Below are positions 1-10,281 of a stretch of 59,832 nt of DNA, one piece after another (the stretch's first letter is position 1; each line of letters opens with the position of its first letter). Both the position numbers and the translations under genes were made by a program. This stretch comes from Enterobacterales bacterium. Lineage in GTDB: Bacteria; Pseudomonadota; Gammaproteobacteria; Enterobacterales; Enterobacteriaceae. The notes below the pieces were generated by a model. That model worked only from the letters and a program-made list of their open reading frames with translations. It was not told the DNA's origin and made no database searches. The stretch is from contig JAATFO010000154.1 of the NCBI GenBank assembly GCA_015655145.1, positions 1-59,832 on the forward strand. The letters are read 5' to 3'.

Positions 1-65
1 GAAGCGAAAGCGATCCACCGATACTGGATTTAACAAAACCTCTGAGTCGACGTGAAAGACGAGAG

Positions 66-365
66 ATGACCAACCGACTCAGGAAGCAAAAGCCAGCAAT
101 GCGGCGAAAATTCACCCACGGAACGGATGAACAAAACGCAGCTATAGCGAAAACTATCGACGAGATACATCTGACAACCGGCATTACAATCAGCGGGGGC
201 GAAGCCCTGCACCTGATGGCCGGTGGTAAAAGTTGTTTTGATGGCAAATGGCTACGCGGAACGGCCAAAGGAGAAATATTTGCGGCCGCTCCTTCATATC
301 AAGTTAGGGCTAGGAGAATTCTTAATCGTTTTGAGAAGTTAGCCGAAATGGCAGAGAAAATATAA
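66..365 (+). CDS. Small prophage protein of unknown function
   Basis: This encodes a 99-residue, basic N-terminus protein that I do not recognise. The ATG at 66 has a purine-rich GACGAGAG just before it. No membrane segment or known motif is visible; the last third is rich in Arg, Lys and Glu and could form a helix. It lies upstream of a LexA-boxed small gene and on the same strand, in the part of a P2-type prophage where small early genes sit. The left edge of the window is only 65 bases away, so its operon is cut off. Being a real gene is likely from position and ribosome binding site; its role is unknown. Confidence 0.5.
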   Translation: MTNRLRKQKPAMRRKFTHGTDEQNAAIAKTIDEIHLTTGITISGGEALHLMAGGKSCFDGKWLRGTAKGEIFAAAPSYQVRARRILNRFEKLAEMAEKI

Positions 366-446
366 CCGCTAATATTCATCCATATCATGTACATAGAGTG
401 GGTTTGTCATGATTTTTTCCTTCACACCTTTTGCTAATACATGATG

Positions 447-462
447 CTGTATGTTTATACAG
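447..462 (+). promoter_or_regulatory. LexA (SOS) box
   Basis: The 16 bases read CTGTATGTTTATACAG, a CTGT-N8-ACAG palindrome with an A/T-rich centre, matching the enterobacterial LexA consensus. A -35-like TTGCTA lies at 431-436 and the box covers the expected -10. It would repress the small gene starting at 483 until DNA damage. P2/186-type phages are known to place a LexA-controlled gene in this way to couple induction to SOS. Confidence 0.8.
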
Positions 463-482
463 TATCTCTTGATGGAGGTTGT

Positions 483-752
483 GTGGATAGAGAGCTTAAC
501 GAGCACGTTATGATTGAGCGGGTCGAAATGATTGCGCGTCTGACTGCTGAAGGTACTTGTAAAGAAAGAGACCGTGAAATCGCATTGAATTTAATCGCGG
601 AAATAGCAAGAGTCAACCTAATGAAAAATAATAATTTTTCTGTTATTTTTTCCGCGCCGCCAGTGCTGAAACTTGCTTCCAGTGCTGGCGGGGTTGAACA
701 ACGAGCTGCGCGAGGCGTTAGGCCGTCATTCGCTCATTCCAGCCATCCTTGA
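483..752 (+). CDS. SOS-controlled small prophage protein, 3' end probably rearranged
   Basis: The likely start is GTG at 483, four bases after GGAGG; an upstream ATG at 441 lies inside the promoter/LexA box and is unlikely to be used. The first ~45 residues (Asp-Arg-Glu-Leu-Asn-Glu start, several Ile/Glu-Arg heptad-like stretches) look like a compact helical phage protein. After about residue 50 the character changes to a low-complexity tail that runs into the 3' end of the convergent hcp gene (overlap 718-752), so the original C-terminus was probably lost in a deletion joining this gene to the cargo cassette. The box upstream suggests an SOS-induced phage gene. I cannot assign a function. 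Confidence 0.45.
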   Translation: MDRELNEHVMIERVEMIARLTAEGTCKERDREIALNLIAEIARVNLMKNNNFSVIFSAPPVLKLASSAGGVEQRAARGVRPSFAHSSHP

Positions 753-1197
753 ACTGGATATTCCCGTCCACATACTTCCACGTTATTGTTTCATAGCGCA
801 TCTCAATGTTTTCCATATGTGTTCCGGTCATCCCGGCCGGGACGAGTGACGGAGTGATACTGGTGATTTTCACGTTTTCGAGCACGATATTAAAATATTC
901 AGTCTCGATTCCCGCGTCCGTAATTCGGTACATTCTTATCGTCGCTGATTTTAATGTCCTGCCCTGACATAACGCCCGAAACAGTAGCGGGGTCGTCTGG
1001 TCAAATTCCTTCTGAAAAACTATCGGTGTGTGGACACGCGTGCCGGTCAGTTTTCCGAGGTAGGCGTCAACCGGGATTGTGACGTTATGCGTTAATGTGC
1101 GCATTTCAATCGAGCCGAGGCGCGTTGGCATCAGGCACCCGCCAACAATCGGTGAGCCGTTTTCATCTGTCAGCCATAAGTGAGCTGGTGTTGACAT
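718..1197 (-). CDS. hcp: Orphan Hcp, type VI secretion tube protein
   Basis: The 159-residue product has the length and character of the Hcp family: start Ser-Thr-Pro-Ala, an early loop with Gly-Ser-Pro-Ile-Val-Gly-Gly, the motif Thr-His-Asn-Val-Thr-Ile-Pro, Thr-Gly-Thr-Arg-Val-His-Thr-Pro and the late strand motif Met-Arg-Tyr-Glu-Thr-Ile-Thr-Trp. Hcp hexamers stack as the inner tube of the type VI secretion apparatus and carry small effectors in the lumen. A good AAGGA lies ahead of the ATG. No other structural T6SS gene is in the window, so this is an orphan copy that would have to use an apparatus encoded elsewhere. It is third in a three-gene cassette inside prophage DNA. Confidence 0.88.
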   Translation of the reverse strand: MSTPAHLWLTDENGSPIVGGCLMPTRLGSIEMRTLTHNVTIPVDAYLGKLTGTRVHTPIVFQKEFDQTTPLLFRALCQGRTLKSATIRMYRITDAGIETEYFNIVLENVKITSITPSLVPAGMTGTHMENIEMRYETITWKYVDGNIQFKDGWNERMTA

Positions 1198-1216
1198 AAT
1201 TAATATCCTTATAAAA

Positions 1217-1408
1217 TTAACGAGGGCGGTTAAACCAGATAACGAAAGCGAAAGTCAGTATTATTACAATACCCGTTGCCTGTAGTGCATAAGGGCGAAA
1301 GTACGTTACTGCAAAGACGCCGAAAGCAACAATAAATATCAGTGGAACGTAGCCCCAGAAAAAATAGGATGCCTGAGCCCTTAACCATTGTATGAGAAAT
1401 TTCCTCAT
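1217..1408 (-). CDS. Small two-helix membrane protein, candidate immunity protein
   Basis: The 63-residue protein has two clear hydrophobic segments (about residues 15-36 and 44-59) separated by a short polar turn, a basic N-terminus and an Asn-Arg-Pro-Arg end. It starts two bases after the stop of the upstream 224-residue gene, with GGTGA as ribosome binding site inside that gene's end, so the two are translationally tied. Small inner-membrane proteins of this kind act as immunity factors for pore-forming toxins such as colicins. That role here is an inference from size, topology and position; I recognise no family. Confidence 0.6.
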   Translation of the reverse strand: MRKFLIQWLRAQASYFFWGYVPLIFIVAFGVFAVTYFRPYALQATGIVIILTFAFVIWFNRPR

Positions 1409-1410
1409 AT

Positions 1411-2085
1411 CTATTTCACCATATTTATTATTGTGCTGACGACGTCGCTTTCGAAAGCGCGAGCTTTCATAAAAATGGGCTCAACAAGAAAATACATCAT
1501 TTCGAGTTTTTGCAGATAAAGTGCATGATAATACATGGGAGCCATCAGCCTGAGTCGTTCCGCGCTTTCTGCAGCATGCTGCACTGTGCCGTATAATCCA
1601 AGCCCGGTAACGGCAAGTGCTGAGATCTTGCTTGTCCATTTGACAATTGACGCATTGAAACTGATTCCGAGGCAAACGGTCGTTGTTATTCCGATGACAA
1701 AAGCCTGATTGTTTAAGGAGCTGGCAGAGATAACTACCCCTGCTTTTAATAGGCTGGACTGGATTGCTTCAAGCTGGCTCCGCGTTTTGAATCTGAATAT
1801 TTCTTCAAAATAAATGTGAATCATTCTGTATATGATGTCGCGATTTTTGACAAGTTGCGCAATGCCATCAAGAAAGCGGAGGTCTTCTTCTTTCAGTTTT
1901 GCGCACACATCCTGATAATTGTCAGTGAAACAGGATGTGTAATACAGCAGACGGGTTGCACCATCGCCAATTTTATTGGCCTGCTCAAGAGCCTGTTCTT
2001 TTACGCCTGACAGTGCTTTTTCAAGCTGTAGTGCCATCAGCTTATCGGCATCGATACCGTTTATAATCAAATCACTGTGATACAT
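1411..2085 (-). CDS. Unknown protein with hydrophobic centre, candidate Hcp-linked effector
   Basis: The 224-residue protein starts at an ATG with an AAGGA eight bases upstream. Residues 1-110 are mainly polar and helical, with Lys/Glu-rich stretches; residues about 113-165 are a run of Ala, Val, Ile, Gly, Leu forming two or three potential membrane helices; the C-terminus is again amphipathic. There is no signal peptide. That layout resembles colicin-like or pore-forming proteins with a helical hairpin. It is followed by a tiny membrane protein and then hcp, an order expected for a toxin - immunity - carrier cassette. No catalytic motif is visible. Function as an effector is inferred. Confidence 0.6.
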   Translation of the reverse strand: MYHSDLIINGIDADKLMALQLEKALSGVKEQALEQANKIGDGATRLLYYTSCFTDNYQDVCAKLKEEDLRFLDGIAQLVKNRDIIYRMIHIYFEEIFRFKTRSQLEAIQSSLLKAGVVISASSLNNQAFVIGITTTVCLGISFNASIVKWTSKISALAVTGLGLYGTVQHAAESAERLRLMAPMYYHALYLQKLEMMYFLVEPIFMKARAFESDVVSTIINMVK

Positions 2086-2378
2086 GCTTTATCCTTGCGG
2101 TTAAAAATCATCCTGATATAGCATTATCATGCACCCATTAAAACCATAAGGTCAATCTGCACGGCCAGCAAACCCATAAATCTCGCCCCATACTGGTACC
2201 CTGAATGCCGGTTTTTTTATGCCATTTTCCCGCGATTTCCCCGTTTTTTAGCCGTGCATGCAACAGGTGCATGGTTTTGCATGCGTCGTGGTTGCCCGTT
2301 CTGGCCGTGCGCCGCCAGAGCTGGCGCGGAACCAGAGTAGTCATGCAACTGCATTAAAACCGACCCATAAAGCGGGCA

Positions 2379-2397
2379 GGCGAGGCGGGGAAAGCAC
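2379..2397. other. P2-type phage cos site (19-base cohesive end)
   Basis: The 19 bases GGCGAGGCGGGGAAAGCAC agree with the cohesive-end sequence I remember for phages P2 and P4. The position also fits: cos lies just downstream of the portal gene (gpQ) in P2, and here a portal 3' fragment with its terminator ends about 165 bases to the right. The remaining 2086-2566 stretch, including a G-rich segment at 2455-2515, shows no credible gene and probably corresponds to the phage packaging region. Confidence 0.75.
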
Positions 2398-2540
2398 TGC
2401 GCGCCAGAGTGCATTTTCGCATTTATTTTCGCAGCCTGAGCGCGTCGCTGTGCCGCGCGGGTTCGCGCGGGTGTCGGTGGGGGGTGCGGAGGTGTTCGAG
2501 GGCGTGGCGGGCTTCTGAGGCGGTCAGGCGTGGGGGTAAG

Positions 2541-2561
2541 AAAAAGCCGCCCGGAGGCGGC
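2541..2561 (-). terminator. Terminator of the phage portal gene
   Basis: Read on the minus strand this is GCCGCC-TCCG-GGCGGC followed by TTTTT, starting five bases after the portal stop codon: a standard intrinsic terminator. Confidence 0.85.
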
Positions 2562-2566
2562 GAAAA

Positions 2567-2950
2567 TCAGTCACTTTCGGTGTCGAGGGTGTAACTTTTG
2601 AACCGGATCACCTCCTGACCGGCCCACGCGTTGACCTCGCGCATCCGGTCTTGTAGCGGAATGAGCTCGTTACGGACAAACACCTTTGCCACCTTCTCGA
2701 TGTCACCGAGCGAACCGACGTTTTCCGGCTTACCGCCCATCAGCTGGAACGGGATGCGGTGAGCGTCGAGCAGGTCGGCGGCGCTGACTTTTTTGATATT
2801 AAAGAAATCGTCTTTCGTTGCCACCTCACTGAGCGGCACAATTTTTATGCCGTCCGGTTTTCCGTGCGGTGCGTAGAAAAACAGATTTTTGAAGTTACCG
2901 AGCCCCTTCGAACTGCGCATCGCATCGCGCAGCGCCTCAACATCGGTACC
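2567..2950 (-). pseudogene. Phage portal protein, C-terminal fragment (P2 gpQ family)
   Basis: About 125 residues match the end of PBSX/P2-type portal proteins: Glu-Ala-Leu-Arg-Asp-Ala-Met, then Gly-Asn-Phe-Lys-Asn-Leu, Ile-Val-Pro-Leu-Ser-Glu-Val, Phe-Phe-Asn-Ile-Lys, a His-Arg-Ile-Pro motif and the final Val-Arg-Asn-Glu-Leu-Ile-Pro-Leu-Gln. Full portals are about 340-350 residues, so the N-terminal two thirds are missing. The reading frame stays open to the right of about 2950 but the sequence no longer looks phage-like, which marks the deletion junction. The portal forms the DNA entry vertex of the capsid; this remnant is not functional. The internal ATG near 2920 is not a native start. 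Confidence 0.85.
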
Positions 2951-3004
2951 CGCACCTCCACACCCCTCAACTGGAGGGCAAAGAACATTGTGGCTGTAGA
3001 TATG

Positions 3005-3027
3005 ACCCGCTTAGTGGGGGTTTTTTT
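3005..3027 (+). terminator. Intrinsic terminator-like hairpin
   Basis: CCCGC-TTA-GTGGG (one G-T pair) is followed by GG and seven T. It points away from the phage remnant toward the tRNA and lies beyond the portal deletion junction; no gene on the plus strand clearly feeds it. Confidence 0.5.
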
Positions 3028-3114
3028 ATAGGTGAAAAAGAGCGAGTAGGTTCTATAAAAAGCCATAATCATAAAAACAACGCGACACTTTTGCGACACA
3101 AGGATAGCACCTAA

Positions 3115-3139
3115 CAAAAAAGCCACTCTATCGAGTGGC
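3115..3139 (-). terminator. Terminator downstream of tRNA-Ile2
   Basis: On the minus strand GCCACTC-GATA-GAGTGGC is followed by six T. It lies 29 bases after the 3' end of the tRNA gene and would end its transcript. Confidence 0.85.
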
Positions 3140-3167
3140 CTAACTGTATGTATTTACTGCTTAAATT

Positions 3168-3243
3168 TGGTGGCCCCTGCTGGACTTGAACCAGCGACCA
3201 AGCGATTATGAGTCGCCTGCTCTAACCACTGAGCTAAGGGGCC
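3168..3243 (-). tRNA. ileX: tRNA-Ile2 with CAU anticodon (ileX type), prophage integration site
   Basis: The minus strand folds as a 76-base tRNA: acceptor GGCCCCT pairing with AGGGGCC, T-loop GGTTCAAGTCC, encoded CCA at the 3' end, and anticodon loop CTCATAA with anticodon CAU. In E. coli the tRNA next to mug with this sequence is ileX, whose C34 is changed to lysidine by TilS so that it reads AUA rather than AUG. A CAU anticodon alone could also mean tRNA-Met; the neighbourhood (mug, rpoD) and the GGCCCC acceptor favour Ile2. The P2-type phage remnant lies at its 3' side, as expected for integration into the tRNA end. Confidence 0.92.
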
Positions 3244-3509
3244 TGAGGGGCAGGATTATAAAGTAACTTGGTAGCGCAATCCAGCAATACGGTATCTGGT
3301 TGATGATTTTTATGGCGATATTAAAGTGGTGAAACCATCTGAATCATAAAGCATTAATATTTACCGTGACGGGTGGGGTAGAACGGTGGCAAGTTTACAC
3401 CATCAAAGAGGGTATTGATGCGCTGACAGTGAGGTGGGGGTATACCAGCGGCTCCTGGGCAGGTATGCGATAATGGCCTTACATCTATCAGGGAGTGTGA
3501 CGATACATC

Positions 3510-4037
3510 ATGAATGAAAGCTCCGTGGCCCCAATCAACGATATTTTGGCGCCTGACTTACGTGTCGTGTTTTGTGGTATCAACCCGGGCCAGTCATCAG
3601 CGCACAAAGGTTTTCACTTTGCTCATTCCGGCAACCGCTTCTGGAAAACAATTTATCAGGCCGGTTTTACTGAGCGCTTACTGAAACCAGAAGAAGAAAA
3701 CGTGCTGCTGGATACGCGCTGCGGCATCACCATGCTGGTCACGCGTCCAACCCGACAAGCGGCAGAATTGTCGCCTGGAGAGCTACGTGACGGCGGCAAA
3801 ATTTTGATTGATAAAATACGTCTCTATCAGCCGTTGACCCTGGCGGTACTGGGTAAAGACGCGTTTAAACGCGCATTCCGGCAAAGTAAGGTTGTGTGGG
3901 GACGGCAAAAGTTCACCATCGGCCAGACAGCCATATGGGTGTTGCCTAATCCCAGTGGTCTTAATCGTGCATCGCAGGAAGAGATGGTGGCGGCCTATCG
4001 GGAACTGCGGATCGCGCTGACAGAGATTGATGGCTGA
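3510..4037 (+). CDS. mug: G/U mismatch-specific DNA glycosylase
   Basis: Mug removes uracil or 3,N4-ethenocytosine opposite guanine in double-stranded DNA, starting base-excision repair. The 175-residue protein carries the family motif Gly-Ile-Asn-Pro-Gly near residue 27, with the conserved Asn, followed by [10 protein letters not shown], and the late Leu-Pro-Asn-Pro-Ser-Gly-Leu-Asn near residue 150 that contacts DNA. Length is close to the E. coli enzyme (168). It sits between ileX and rpoD exactly as in E. coli and ends at a bidirectional terminator shared with rpoD. Confidence 0.96.
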   Translation: MNESSVAPINDILAPDLRVVFCGINPGQSSAHKGFHFAHSGNRFWKTIYQAGFTERLLKPEEENVLLDTRCGITMLVTRPTRQAAELSPGELRDGGKILIDKIRLYQPLTLAVLGKDAFKRAFRQSKVVWGRQKFTIGQTAIWVLPNPSGLNRASQEEMVAAYRELRIALTEIDG

Positions 4038-4060
4038 ATCTTTTTGGCGTGATATCAGAC

Positions 4061-4093
4061 AAAAAAAAGCTTCCCGCTGCGGGAAGCTTTTTA
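4061..4093. terminator. Bidirectional terminator between mug and rpoD
   Basis: AGCTTCCCG-CTG-CGGGAAGCT (4068-4088) has A7 on the left and a T-run on the right, so it can stop transcripts from mug (plus) and from the rpsU-dnaG-rpoD operon (minus). Confidence 0.92.
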
Positions 4094-4113
4094 TTTGACG
4101 CCGTTACGTTCGC

Positions 4114-5958
<1,845 letters not shown>

Positions 5959-6151
5959 AAGACGGTATCCACACTTCTGTTAATTTGATTGGTGTCGGTC
6001 AGCCATGTTTCGGCCAACAATAACAGTTGAAGGCTTTTAGCTTCTTGCCGCTGCCCTCGCTGCGGCTGCTGGGCTTTTTACCCATACAATAATCGGCACT
6101 TAAGCCGCTAAAATTCGTTTCACACGCTATCGGGCATGTGAATATAATGCG

Positions 6152-7894
6152 TTATTTCTTTGCCAGCGCCTGATTCAGCGACCAGAGTTCATGGCGTTCT
6201 TCACTGCTCAACGTCTGCGTTTTGGCTAATGCAATCAGTTCTTCTTGCCGTTGTGTCAGTGCCATGTCATACATATTCGCTAATGTGTCCTGAAATGTGC
6301 TCTCAACATGGTCATCAGTAATCATATGGTTCCAGGTTGCCAGCGTTTCAAGATGCGGGCTAAATTTTGTTCCACGGTATAACTCTAGTAGCTGCCCGGT
6401 GGACAAGCCAGGTTGTGATTTGCAGGCATTCACTAACTCTACAAAAAGCGGTAACCCGGCCATTTTCGATTTTTCTAATCCCTGCACGGTCGGAACATGC
6501 TCGACCAGGCGCGGATTTTGAATCAATAGTGCAATCAGTATCCGCATGGTGGTCGGTTTCAGCTCAGGGCGCGCACTATTCTCATTGGCAATATGCTTTG
6601 GCAGCATTTTCTCCAGTTGGAATTCATCCACAATCCCCAGCATTCGCCCCAATTCTGAACGGATATACGTACGTAATGTCTCCCCAGGGATCTGGCCGAT
6701 TAAGGGCAACGCCAATGTACTAAGCCGTGCCTGCCCGTCGCGCGAGCTCAAATCAACCTGCGGCAACAGCGAATCAAACAGGAATGTCGAGAGCGGCGTT
6801 GCCTGCTCCATTCGTGCTTCGAATGCTGCTTTTCCCTCTTTACGGACCAACGTATCAGGATCCTCGCCGTCAGGCAGAAACATAAAGCGTAGCTGACGGC
6901 CATCATTCATGTAAGGTAATGCGGTTTCTAATGCACGCCAGGCGGCTTCACGTCCGGCACGATCCCCATCATAACAACAGGTTACGTTATCTGTGCTGCG
7001 AAAGAGTAACTGAATATGATCCGCAGTTGTTGCGGTTCCCAGCGAAGCCACAGCATAGTCGATGCCAAATTGCGCCAGTGCCACCACATCCATATAACCT
7101 TCAACCACCAGCAAACGCGTGAGGTCAGGGTGATTCTGTTGCGCCTCATACAGGCCATACAACTGGCGGCCTTTATGAAAAATATCGGTTTCCGGTGAGT
7201 TAAGGTATTTGGGGGTGCCATCACCTAAAACACGTCCGCCAAAGCCAATGACCCGACCGCGCTTGTCGCGAATCGGAAACATGACACGTTCACGAAATCG
7301 GTCATAACTACGACCCTGCTCATTGGTAACTAACATTCCGGCATCAGTCAGTGACTGACGATCTTCCTTGTTATGCCCAAAACGTTTTAAGACATTGTCC
7401 CAACCTGGTGGCGCATAACCGATAGCAAAATGTTCAATGATTGCCATACTCAACCCGCGTTTCGCCAGATAATCACGGGCAGGAACAGCGACATTTTGCG
7501 TCAATGATTGCTGGTAAAATCTACTTAACCCGTCCATCAATTGATACAGACTCTGACGCTGATGGCGTTCCAGCTGGTTCGGGCCACTTCCGCTTTCATA
7601 AGGCACATCTAAACCGTAGAGTGTTGCGAGCTCTTCAATGCTTTCGACAAACTCCAGACGGTCATAATTCATAAGGAAATCAATGGCATTTCCGTGAGCG
7701 CCACAGCCGAAACAGTGATAGAACTGTTTTTCGCCATTGACGGTAAAAGAGGGGGTTTTTTCGTTATGGAAGGGACAACACGCATGGTAATTTTTGCCCT
7801 GCTTTTTGAGTTTCACGCGTGCATCTATGAGATCCACGATATCCGTGCGAGCAAGCAAGTCATTGATAAATACGCGTGGAATTCGTCCTGCCAT
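6152..7894 (-). CDS. dnaG: DNA primase
   Basis: DnaG makes the RNA primers for lagging-strand and origin synthesis and works with the DnaB helicase. The 580-residue protein has the N-terminal zinc ribbon (Cys-Pro-Phe-His-Asn-Glu and Cys-Phe-Gly-Cys-Gly, about residues 40-65), the catalytic Toprim core with Val-Glu-Gly-Tyr-Met-Asp near residue 265 and Tyr-Asp-Gly-Asp-Arg-Ala-Gly near 308, and a C-terminal DnaB-binding domain. It lies between rpsU and rpoD. An internal hairpin between rpsU and dnaG probably lowers dnaG expression relative to rpsU. Confidence 0.98.
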   Translation of the reverse strand: MAGRIPRVFINDLLARTDIVDLIDARVKLKKQGKNYHACCPFHNEKTPSFTVNGEKQFYHCFGCGAHGNAIDFLMNYDRLEFVESIEELATLYGLDVPYESGSGPNQLERHQRQSLYQLMDGLSRFYQQSLTQNVAVPARDYLAKRGLSMAIIEHFAIGYAPPGWDNVLKRFGHNKEDRQSLTDAGMLVTNEQGRSYDRFRERVMFPIRDKRGRVIGFGGRVLGDGTPKYLNSPETDIFHKGRQLYGLYEAQQNHPDLTRLLVVEGYMDVVALAQFGIDYAVASLGTATTADHIQLLFRSTDNVTCCYDGDRAGREAAWRALETALPYMNDGRQLRFMFLPDGEDPDTLVRKEGKAAFEARMEQATPLSTFLFDSLLPQVDLSSRDGQARLSTLALPLIGQIPGETLRTYIRSELGRMLGIVDEFQLEKMLPKHIANENSARPELKPTTMRILIALLIQNPRLVEHVPTVQGLEKSKMAGLPLFVELVNACKSQPGLSTGQLLELYRGTKFSPHLETLATWNHMITDDHVESTFQDTLANMYDMALTQRQEELIALAKTQTLSSEERHELWSLNQALAKK

Positions 7895-7920
7895 AAGCCC
7901 CGGTTGTTTCGTTCATAAAC

Positions 7921-7955
7921 GACAACAAGCCGCGCTTCCTTTCGGAAAGCACGGC
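7921..7955 (-). terminator. Partial terminator between rpsU and dnaG
   Basis: On the minus strand GCCGTGCTTTCC-GAAA-GGAAGCGCGGC forms a strong stem with one bulge and is followed by TTGTTG, an imperfect T-run. E. coli has a leaky terminator (T1) at the same place, which makes rpsU transcripts far more abundant than dnaG-rpoD. Confidence 0.75.
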
Positions 7956-8013
7956 CTCTTAACATGACTCTGTCTGCGTGTAACACGCGCTGGAGGCGAT
8001 CCTCCAAAAAAAA

Positions 8014-8280
<267 letters not shown>

Positions 8281-8525
8281 TCATTTCAAAATGGTGCGAA
8301 ATCCTACTACAACACAGACCATGTTGTAAAGCACCATAAGAAGACGGAGTCTAACAGACGAGCCTGTGCGGCTGCTGATTTTTCAGGGGGCCGATTATAC
8401 CTCAAACCCACGCACGGTGGGTGGGTATTTTTTCTTTGTGGTTCAATGCGCTTCATTGGTGTTGAAAAGAGCGCTGGCAACGTGGCCTGCTGTGATAAAC
8501 TGCGCGCCGCAAGAAAGGGGGAAAT

Positions 8526-9539
8526 ATGCGTGTATTGGGAATTGAAACGTCCTGTGATGAAACCGGCGTCGCCATTTATGATGATGTCGCGGGGTTGCTC
8601 GCCAACCAACTCTATAGCCAGGTGAAATTGCATGCTGATTATGGTGGTGTGGTGCCTGAGCTGGCCTCGCGTGACCATGTGCGCAAAACTGTGCCGCTCA
8701 TTCAGGCCGCATTGAAAGAGGCCGCATTATCGGGCGCAGAGATTGATGCCGTGGCGTATACCGCCGGGCCTGGTCTGGTCGGGGCGTTGTTGGTCGGAGC
8801 GACCATTGGGCGCGCGCTGGCGTTTGCCTGGGATGTTCCCGCTGTGCCGGTACATCACATGGAAGGCCATTTGCTGGCGCCGATGCTGGAAGACAACCCA
8901 CCTGAATTCCCTTTTGTTGCACTGTTAGTGTCCGGCGGGCATACACAACTGATCAGTGTGACCGGTGTTGGCGAATACGCTCTGTTGGGCGAGTCAGTGG
9001 ATGATGCCGCTGGCGAAGCGTTTGACAAAACAGCAAAATTGCTTGGCCTTGACTATCCCGGCGGACCACGATTAGCAAAAATGGCGCAACAAGGTACCGT
9101 TGGACGTTTCACTTTTCCACGCCCCATGACGGATCGCCCCGGAATGGATTTTAGTTTTTCCGGGCTAAAAACGTTTGCCGCCAATACCATCCGTGAACAC
9201 CATGACGATCCGCAAACCCGGGCGGATATCGCGCGTGCGTTTGAAGATGCGGTGGTAGACACCCTGAGCATTAAGTGTAAACGCGCTCTGGATAATACCG
9301 GGTTTTCACGGCTGGTGATCGCCGGTGGCGTTAGCGCTAATCGCACATTGCGTGAGCAACTGGCGCAGATGATGCAGGCACGCGGCGGGCAAGTGTTTTA
9401 TGCCCGTCCGGAGTTCTGTACTGATAATGGCGCCATGATTGCCTATGCGGGCATGGTGCGACTGAAAGGCGGCACACGTGACGATCTTGGTGTTAGCGTC
9501 AAGCCGCGCTGGCCGCTGGCGATACTGCCGAAGATGTAA
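8526..9539 (+). CDS. tsaD: tRNA t6A threonylcarbamoyltransferase subunit TsaD
   Basis: TsaD, with TsaB and TsaE, moves threonylcarbamoyl from its adenylate to A37 of ANN-decoding tRNAs. The 337-residue protein (E. coli 337) has the ASKHA-type fold marks: Gly-Ile-Glu-Thr-Ser-Cys-Asp-Glu-Thr near the N-terminus, the metal-binding His-Met-Glu-Gly-His near residue 111-115, Val-Ser-Gly-Gly-His-Thr, and Ala-Gly-Gly-Val-Ser-Ala-Asn plus Cys-Thr-Asp-Asn-Gly-Ala-Met near the end. It is divergent from rpsU, as in E. coli. AAGGGGG precedes the start. Confidence 0.98.
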   Translation: MRVLGIETSCDETGVAIYDDVAGLLANQLYSQVKLHADYGGVVPELASRDHVRKTVPLIQAALKEAALSGAEIDAVAYTAGPGLVGALLVGATIGRALAFAWDVPAVPVHHMEGHLLAPMLEDNPPEFPFVALLVSGGHTQLISVTGVGEYALLGESVDDAAGEAFDKTAKLLGLDYPGGPRLAKMAQQGTVGRFTFPRPMTDRPGMDFSFSGLKTFAANTIREHHDDPQTRADIARAFEDAVVDTLSIKCKRALDNTGFSRLVIAGGVSANRTLREQLAQMMQARGGQVFYARPEFCTDNGAMIAYAGMVRLKGGTRDDLGVSVKPRWPLAILPKM

Positions 9540-9569
9540 TCCGCCTGGAGAGAGGATTGCTTTTTTTAT

Positions 9570-10175
9570 TCATTCGTGTGAGGTTTTCTTCTTTTTCCAG
9601 ATTTTCGGTTCCTCACCGCGCCACAGGCGTTGAATATTGTCGTGATGACGCAACAAAATCAGGCACGACAACATGGCAACCGGGAAAGTGAACTGTGGTT
9701 TGAACCACCAGACATAAAATGGGGCGATCAGCGCGCTGATGATGGCGCCGAGTGACGAATAACCGCTGAGTAACACGGTCAATACCCAGGTTCCGGTCAT
9801 TAATCCGGTGAGGTCCCAGCCGATGGGCGCAATGGCGCCCAGCGCGGTTGCCACGCCTTTCCCGCCTTTAAAGCGAAAAAATACCGGATAAATGTGTCCC
9901 AGACAGGCAGCAATGGCGGTCAGTCCGAGATAAACAGGTGAAACAGCCAGTGTATAAGCCAGCCAAACGGGCAACATACCTTTCAGAATATCAAAGAGCA
10001 GCACTGCCGCCGCCGCGCCTTTCCCGCCAATACGCAAAACGTTAGTGGCACCGGGATTGCCAGAGCCATTTTGACGGGGGTCGGGTAAGCCGGCGAGTCG
10101 ACACACCAGAATAGCACTGGAAATGGAGCCGCACAGATACGCGAAAATGATCATACCAAGCGCGGTTGCACTCAT
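9570..10175 (-). CDS. plsY: Acyl-phosphate:glycerol-3-phosphate acyltransferase PlsY
   Basis: PlsY is an inner-membrane enzyme that acylates glycerol-3-phosphate from acyl-phosphate to give lysophosphatidate. The 201-residue protein has five hydrophobic segments and the conserved loops: Gly-Ser-Gly-Asn-Pro-Gly-Ala-Thr-Asn near residue 36-44, [18 protein letters not shown] near 93-110. The C-terminus is polar and basic. It lies between tsaD and folB, as in E. coli; plsC, which adds the second acyl chain, is also in this window. Confidence 0.97.
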   Translation of the reverse strand: MSATALGMIIFAYLCGSISSAILVCRLAGLPDPRQNGSGNPGATNVLRIGGKGAAAAVLLFDILKGMLPVWLAYTLAVSPVYLGLTAIAACLGHIYPVFFRFKGGKGVATALGAIAPIGWDLTGLMTGTWVLTVLLSGYSSLGAIISALIAPFYVWWFKPQFTFPVAMLSCLILLRHHDNIQRLWRGEEPKIWKKKKTSHE

Positions 10176-10281
10176 AGCATCGTTCCGTTCCGTAGGGGTC
10201 GTTTTATTCTCTTCATCTGTGGATAATACGCATAATCCGCCGGAAGTGGTATCCGGCTAACGCAAAAACGAGATGATTACC

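Noticed and set aside
2217-2594. Several open frames on both strands in the G+C-rich region around cos.
   Set aside because: They overlap each other, lack ribosome binding sites, have biased Arg/Gly/Pro composition and cover the phage packaging site; they are chance frames.
2845-3126. Open frame of 93 codons on the minus strand between the portal fragment and the tRNA.
   Set aside because: It crosses the deletion junction and overlaps the portal in another frame; no start signal or known domain.
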